A stretch of 8,069 nucleotides of DNA from Treponema sp. (GTDB lineage: Bacteria; Spirochaetota; Spirochaetia; Treponematales; Breznakiellaceae), in the NCBI GenBank assembly GCA_009784995.1, contig WQXE01000083.1, positions 1 to 8,069 of the forward strand. The letters run 5' to 3'. Each line of letters opens with the position of its first letter. The first letter of the stretch is position 1. The notes beneath the pieces were generated by a model. That model did not search any database. It had not been told where the DNA came from and worked only from the letters and a program-made list of their open reading frames with translations. This document shows positions 6,256 to 8,069 of this stretch, in pieces. The translations under genes were made by a program, and so were the position numbers.

Positions 6256-6281
6256 TCTCGCAGAGACGCAGAGGCGCAAAG
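6256..6281 (+). repeat. left terminal inverted repeat of the GxxExxY unit
   Basis: Begins TCTCGCAGAGACGCAG and continues with GGCGCAAAG. It is inverted relative to 6745-6770 with 24 of 26 positions identical, and built of 8-base units CGCAGAGA, CGCAGAGG, CGCAAAGA. Confidence 0.85.
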
Positions 6282-6292
6282 AATGCAGTGAT

Positions 6293-6703
6293 TTATTCAG
6301 GAAGATTGTTTACAATTCTGATTATTCCTTCTTTCATTAACCCTGCGCCAAAATTTAATATATAACCTAATTTAGTATTTGTTAATTTCAAGTATGTTAA
6401 TAATTGTTTTTTATGAGCATCTGTTATTTTTTCTATTGATTTCAATTCTATTATTACTTTTCCTTCTATAAATAAATCTACCCTGAAACCTTCATCAAAA
6501 TGTTCTCCATCAAATTCTATAGGAATTGATACTTGTCTCTGAACAAATAATCCTTTTTTAGTCAGTAGTTTCATAAGTATTATTTCGTATACACTTTCTA
6601 ATAAACCAGAACCTAAATTTTTATGTAAATTATAAGCTGTGTCAATAATAATATCACCTATTTCATTTTCTTTTGATTTCATATTTAAATATATTATAAT
6701 CAT
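6293..6703 (-). CDS. GxxExxY family protein with a PD-(D/E)XK-like nuclease core
   Basis: A 136-residue protein matching the GxxExxY family: NEIGDIIIDTAYNLHKNLG, then GSGLLESVYE (31-40) with the naming motif GLLESVY. RVDLFIEGKVIIELKS follows (74-89), and D76 with E86-x-K88 fits the D...ExK active site of PD-(D/E)XK folds. HKKQLLTYLKL (97-107) gives a helix with a conserved Gln, and GYILNFGAGLMKEGI follows near the end. The family is widespread, often in many copies per genome, and its role is not established; DNA cleavage is an inference from the fold. Translation may start at Met1 or at Met8 (6680-6682), which is nearer the usual family start. Neither has a Shine-Dalgarno sequence. A TATAAT on the minus strand at 6710-6715 would place transcription at or near Met1. 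Confidence 0.88.
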   Translation of the reverse strand: MIIIYLNMKSKENEIGDIIIDTAYNLHKNLGSGLLESVYEIILMKLLTKKGLFVQRQVSIPIEFDGEHFDEGFRVDLFIEGKVIIELKSIEKITDAHKKQLLTYLKLTNTKLGYILNFGAGLMKEGIIRIVNNLPE

Positions 6704-6744
6704 TAATTAATTATAATACTACAGTGTAAGATATCGAATTAATA

Positions 6745-6770
6745 CTCTGCGCCTTTGCGTCTCTGCGAGA
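6745..6770 (-). repeat. right terminal inverted repeat of the GxxExxY unit
   Basis: On the minus strand it reads TCTCGCAGAGACGCAA and then AGGCGCAGAG, matching the left end at 24 of 26 positions. It lies 42 bases ahead of the GxxExxY start codon. Confidence 0.85.
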
Positions 6771-6794
6771 AATAATATTAGAATATTTTTAAAC

Positions 6795-6874
6795 CGAAGG
6801 ATGACGCTTCACGCTCCCCGCCCGCTCGAACCTGCGGTTCGGTACGGTCGGTGGCGTTACGCTTTCATCCTTCG
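6795..6874. repeat. 80-base inverted-repeat element just after the FGE-like gene
   Basis: Outer arms CGAAGGATGA (6795-6804) and TCATCCTTCG (6865-6874) are perfect complements. In the centre CGAACC/GGTTCG (6827-6841) forms a second hairpin with a 3-base loop. The sequence is GC-rich in AT-rich surroundings and begins 12 bases after the FGE-like stop. It could end or stabilise the transcript, be a dispersed palindromic repeat, or correspond to the cruciform found just downstream of DGR variable regions. There is no good T run, so it is not a classical terminator. Confidence 0.6.
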
Positions 6875-6886
6875 AAATTTTTGAAC

Positions 6887-7834
6887 TCAGGGGCGCACCA
6901 AACGGAAACCGATAATGCTGCTCCTGCCGTCCGGATCGTAGATGAGACGAACCGCCGAACGAACGTTCACGCTGACATCGCCCCACCCACCGCCGCGAAT
7001 CACACGGTCAGCGCCAGAAGCCGGACCTACAGGATTCGTCTCCGCATCACTCGGATAAACTCCATACCAGTCCCAACACCATTCCCATACATTTCCATGC
7101 GTATCAAATAATCCCCATGCGTTTGCGGGTTTCTTTCCTACTTCTCTAGTTCTACTTTCACTATTATCCCAATACCAACCAGTATTATTTGTTATCGTAT
7201 TTCCTGTATTAAACCATGTACTTGTTCCCGCTCGGCAGGCATATTCCCACTGCGCTTCAGTCGGTAATCTATATCCGTTAGCTGAAGAATTTACTGTAAC
7301 TGTAGCGCTTGTTATTGGATATTCATTTGGGGTAGCTGGTACTCTGTCTTCTATTGTGTAATAAGGTGTTAGATTCGCTAAAATACTTAATTTATTGCAG
7401 AACTCAACAGCGTCAAACCATGTAACCGTTTCTACAGGTCTTTTAGTATCTGTTTCTCCTGTAGCGGGCGGTCTGCCTTTAGCTGTTGTAAAATAACTTG
7501 GATTATATCCCATCACAGCCTCATACTGTTCCTGCGTTACCTGAAATATTCCCATGTAGAAACCTGTAAGTGTTACCTGTCGTCTTGGGAGTTCGTTATT
7601 AAACCAACTATCACTCCATACAGTAGCGACATCATCAGGGCTCCCCATCGTAAATGTTCCGCCTGTTATATACTTCATTTTCAACTGTACATTACTGCCA
7701 GTTATTGTAATTGTAATTTCATTTTCTTGTGTTGTTGTTTCAGGCTTGTCACCTTCAGGATCACAAGTTATAAATGTAAACCCAATTACTATCGCAAAAA
7801 TAATAATTCCAAAAATCCTAATTCCATTTTTCAT
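6887..7834 (-). CDS. FGE/SUMF1-fold surface lipoprotein, probable DGR target (TvpA-like)
   Basis: A 315-residue protein with a lipoprotein signal peptide (hydrophobic 5-20, lipobox FITC, Cys24 lipidated) and a Thr/Glu-rich linker, then an FGE-sulfatase (PF03781-type) domain from about 50 to the end. The motifs are GGTFTMGSP (58-66), YMGIFQVTQEQYEAVMG (93-109), GYRLPTEAQWEYACRAG (187-203), GLFDTHGNVWEWCWDWYG (241-258), RVIRGGGW (277-284) and IGFRLVR (308-314). The catalytic cysteines of true formylglycine-generating enzymes, expected in the region after RGGxW, are absent, so it should be a binding protein rather than an enzyme. Treponema denticola TvpA is a known lipoprotein of this fold varied by a DGR. 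AAAGGAG about 9 bases before the ATG supports the start. The last third uses more GC-rich codons than the rest. Confidence 0.9.
   Translation of the reverse strand: MKNGIRIFGIIIFAIVIGFTFITCDPEGDKPETTTQENEITITITGSNVQLKMKYITGGTFTMGSPDDVATVWSDSWFNNELPRRQVTLTGFYMGIFQVTQEQYEAVMGYNPSYFTTAKGRPPATGETDTKRPVETVTWFDAVEFCNKLSILANLTPYYTIEDRVPATPNEYPITSATVTVNSSANGYRLPTEAQWEYACRAGTSTWFNTGNTITNNTGWYWDNSESRTREVGKKPANAWGLFDTHGNVWEWCWDWYGVYPSDAETNPVGPASGADRVIRGGGWGDVSVNVRSAVRLIYDPDGRSSIIGFRLVRP
6890..7000 (-). other. putative DGR variable region at the 3' end of the FGE-like gene
   Basis: Residues 280-315 alternate fixed framework (RGG, W, VRSA, R, PD, IGFRLVR) with residues that in DGR proteins derive from Asn codons of a template. 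Here those positions hold G, D, V, S, V, N, then V, L, I, Y, D, then G, S, S, I, I. Eleven of the roughly seventeen codons end in C (GGC, GTC, AGC, AAC, CTC, ATC, TAC, GGC, AGC, AGC, ATC), as expected of AAC codons changed at adenines, while the middle of the same gene ends mostly in A or T. No template repeat is in the window, so this is inference. Confidence 0.45.
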
Positions 7835-7869
7835 GTGAAAATACTCCTTTAAAAATTTTTTGTGTATTT

Positions 7870-7917
7870 AAAAGCCGCCATGAAGAACAGATCATATCCT
7901 GTCTCCTAAAGGCTTTT
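7870..7917. promoter_or_regulatory. hairpin in the leader of the FGE-like lipoprotein gene
   Basis: AAAAGCC (7870-7876) and GGCTTTT (7911-7917) pair around 34 bases that contain an inner ACAG/CTGT stem (7888-7903). On the plus strand a T run follows and gives the look of a terminator, but no plus-strand gene precedes it. On the minus strand it lies 36 bases upstream of the start codon and could be an attenuator or a stabilising leader structure. Confidence 0.4.
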
Positions 7918-7973
7918 TTCCGGATAATAGTGGGTTTTGGGCAGACGAAGCTGACCTCTGGGCAGATCTATCC

Positions 7974-7994
7974 CCCCAAAAATGGTTTTTGGGG
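7974..7994. repeat. perfect 9-bp hairpin CCCCAAAAA/TTTTTGGGG
   Basis: A 9-base stem with a 3-base loop in the upstream region of the lipoprotein gene, just inside the proposed transcription start. It may be a leader structure or an operator. No transcript that it would terminate is visible. Confidence 0.5.
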
Positions 7995-8011
7995 AAAATG
8001 TTAAAGTTTCT

Positions 8012-8069
<58 letters not shown>

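Larger units (their letters stand above)
6256..6770. mobile_element. 515-base unit with terminal inverted repeats carrying a GxxExxY gene
   Basis: Two 26-base inverted repeats with two mismatches bound a single small gene on the minus strand. Each end is built from three tandem units of the form CGCArAGr. No transposase is encoded. Just outside both ends the 7-base AATATTA occurs in direct orientation (6244-6250 and 6774-6780); it could be a target duplication, but the flanks are AT-rich and the distances to the repeats differ (5 and 3 bases). The unit lies between a probable DGR target gene and an RT remnant, at the point where the RT frame is broken. It may be moved in trans or be a selfish unit of its own. 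Confidence 0.55.

Noticed and set aside
6851..7111. Plus-strand frame opposite the end of the FGE-like gene
   Set aside because: It is antisense to the well-supported FGE-like C-terminus and resembles no protein.
6887..7834. True formylglycine-generating enzyme
   Set aside because: The catalytic cysteines expected after the RGGxW segment are missing, and the protein is a lipoprotein of the binding-protein type.

Overview
The window looks like chromosomal DNA of a host-associated spirochaete, most likely a Treponema of the gut type. The reasons are the AT-rich base composition, short lipoprotein signal peptides ending in the loose lipoboxes VMSC and FITC, a lipoprotein carrying a formylglycine-generating-enzyme-like (FGE/SUMF1) C-type-lectin fold, and remains of a reverse transcriptase beside it. 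The genus is inferred from protein style only. The window ends inside a (GA)n tract, so the right edge may be a contig end.

Left part (1-3450). A tight minus-strand operon reads recA, then a PlsC-type acyltransferase, then a small DUF6941-like protein. Both junctions overlap (8 bases, then 5 bases), and the last gene appears to use an ATT start codon. A promoter and a strong Shine-Dalgarno sequence lie ahead of recA. Upstream of that promoter is a rho-independent terminator that ends a separate minus-strand gene for a small lipoprotein of unknown function.

Middle (3451-5514). A 409-base divergent intergenic region holds five hairpins, two of which share a 15-base sequence exactly 150 bases apart. 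On its right side, prs (PRPP synthetase) starts on the plus strand without a Shine-Dalgarno sequence and exactly where transcription should begin, so it may be leaderless. It is followed by dtd (D-aminoacyl-tRNA deacylase), which has a TTG start and an in-frame 12-base tandem repeat inserted in the protein. The prs-dtd gap holds a short CGCxxAG-type repeat.

Right part (5515-8069). This accessory region is the most interesting stretch. On the minus strand lie, in order of transcription, an FGE-like lipoprotein whose last ~35 residues look like the variable region of a diversity-generating retroelement (DGR) target; an 80-base inverted-repeat element just after its stop; a 515-base unit with 26-base terminal inverted repeats carrying one GxxExxY (PD-(D/E)XK-like) gene; and a reverse-transcriptase remnant that keeps motif A and a C-terminal thumb-like segment but has lost the whole catalytic core with YxDD. 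The simplest reading is a DGR that has died: the target gene stays, the RT is gutted, and the place where the template repeat is expected is occupied by the GxxExxY element. The lipoprotein leader carries hairpins, and a (GA)24 microsatellite sits where the -35 region and spacer of a promoter would be.
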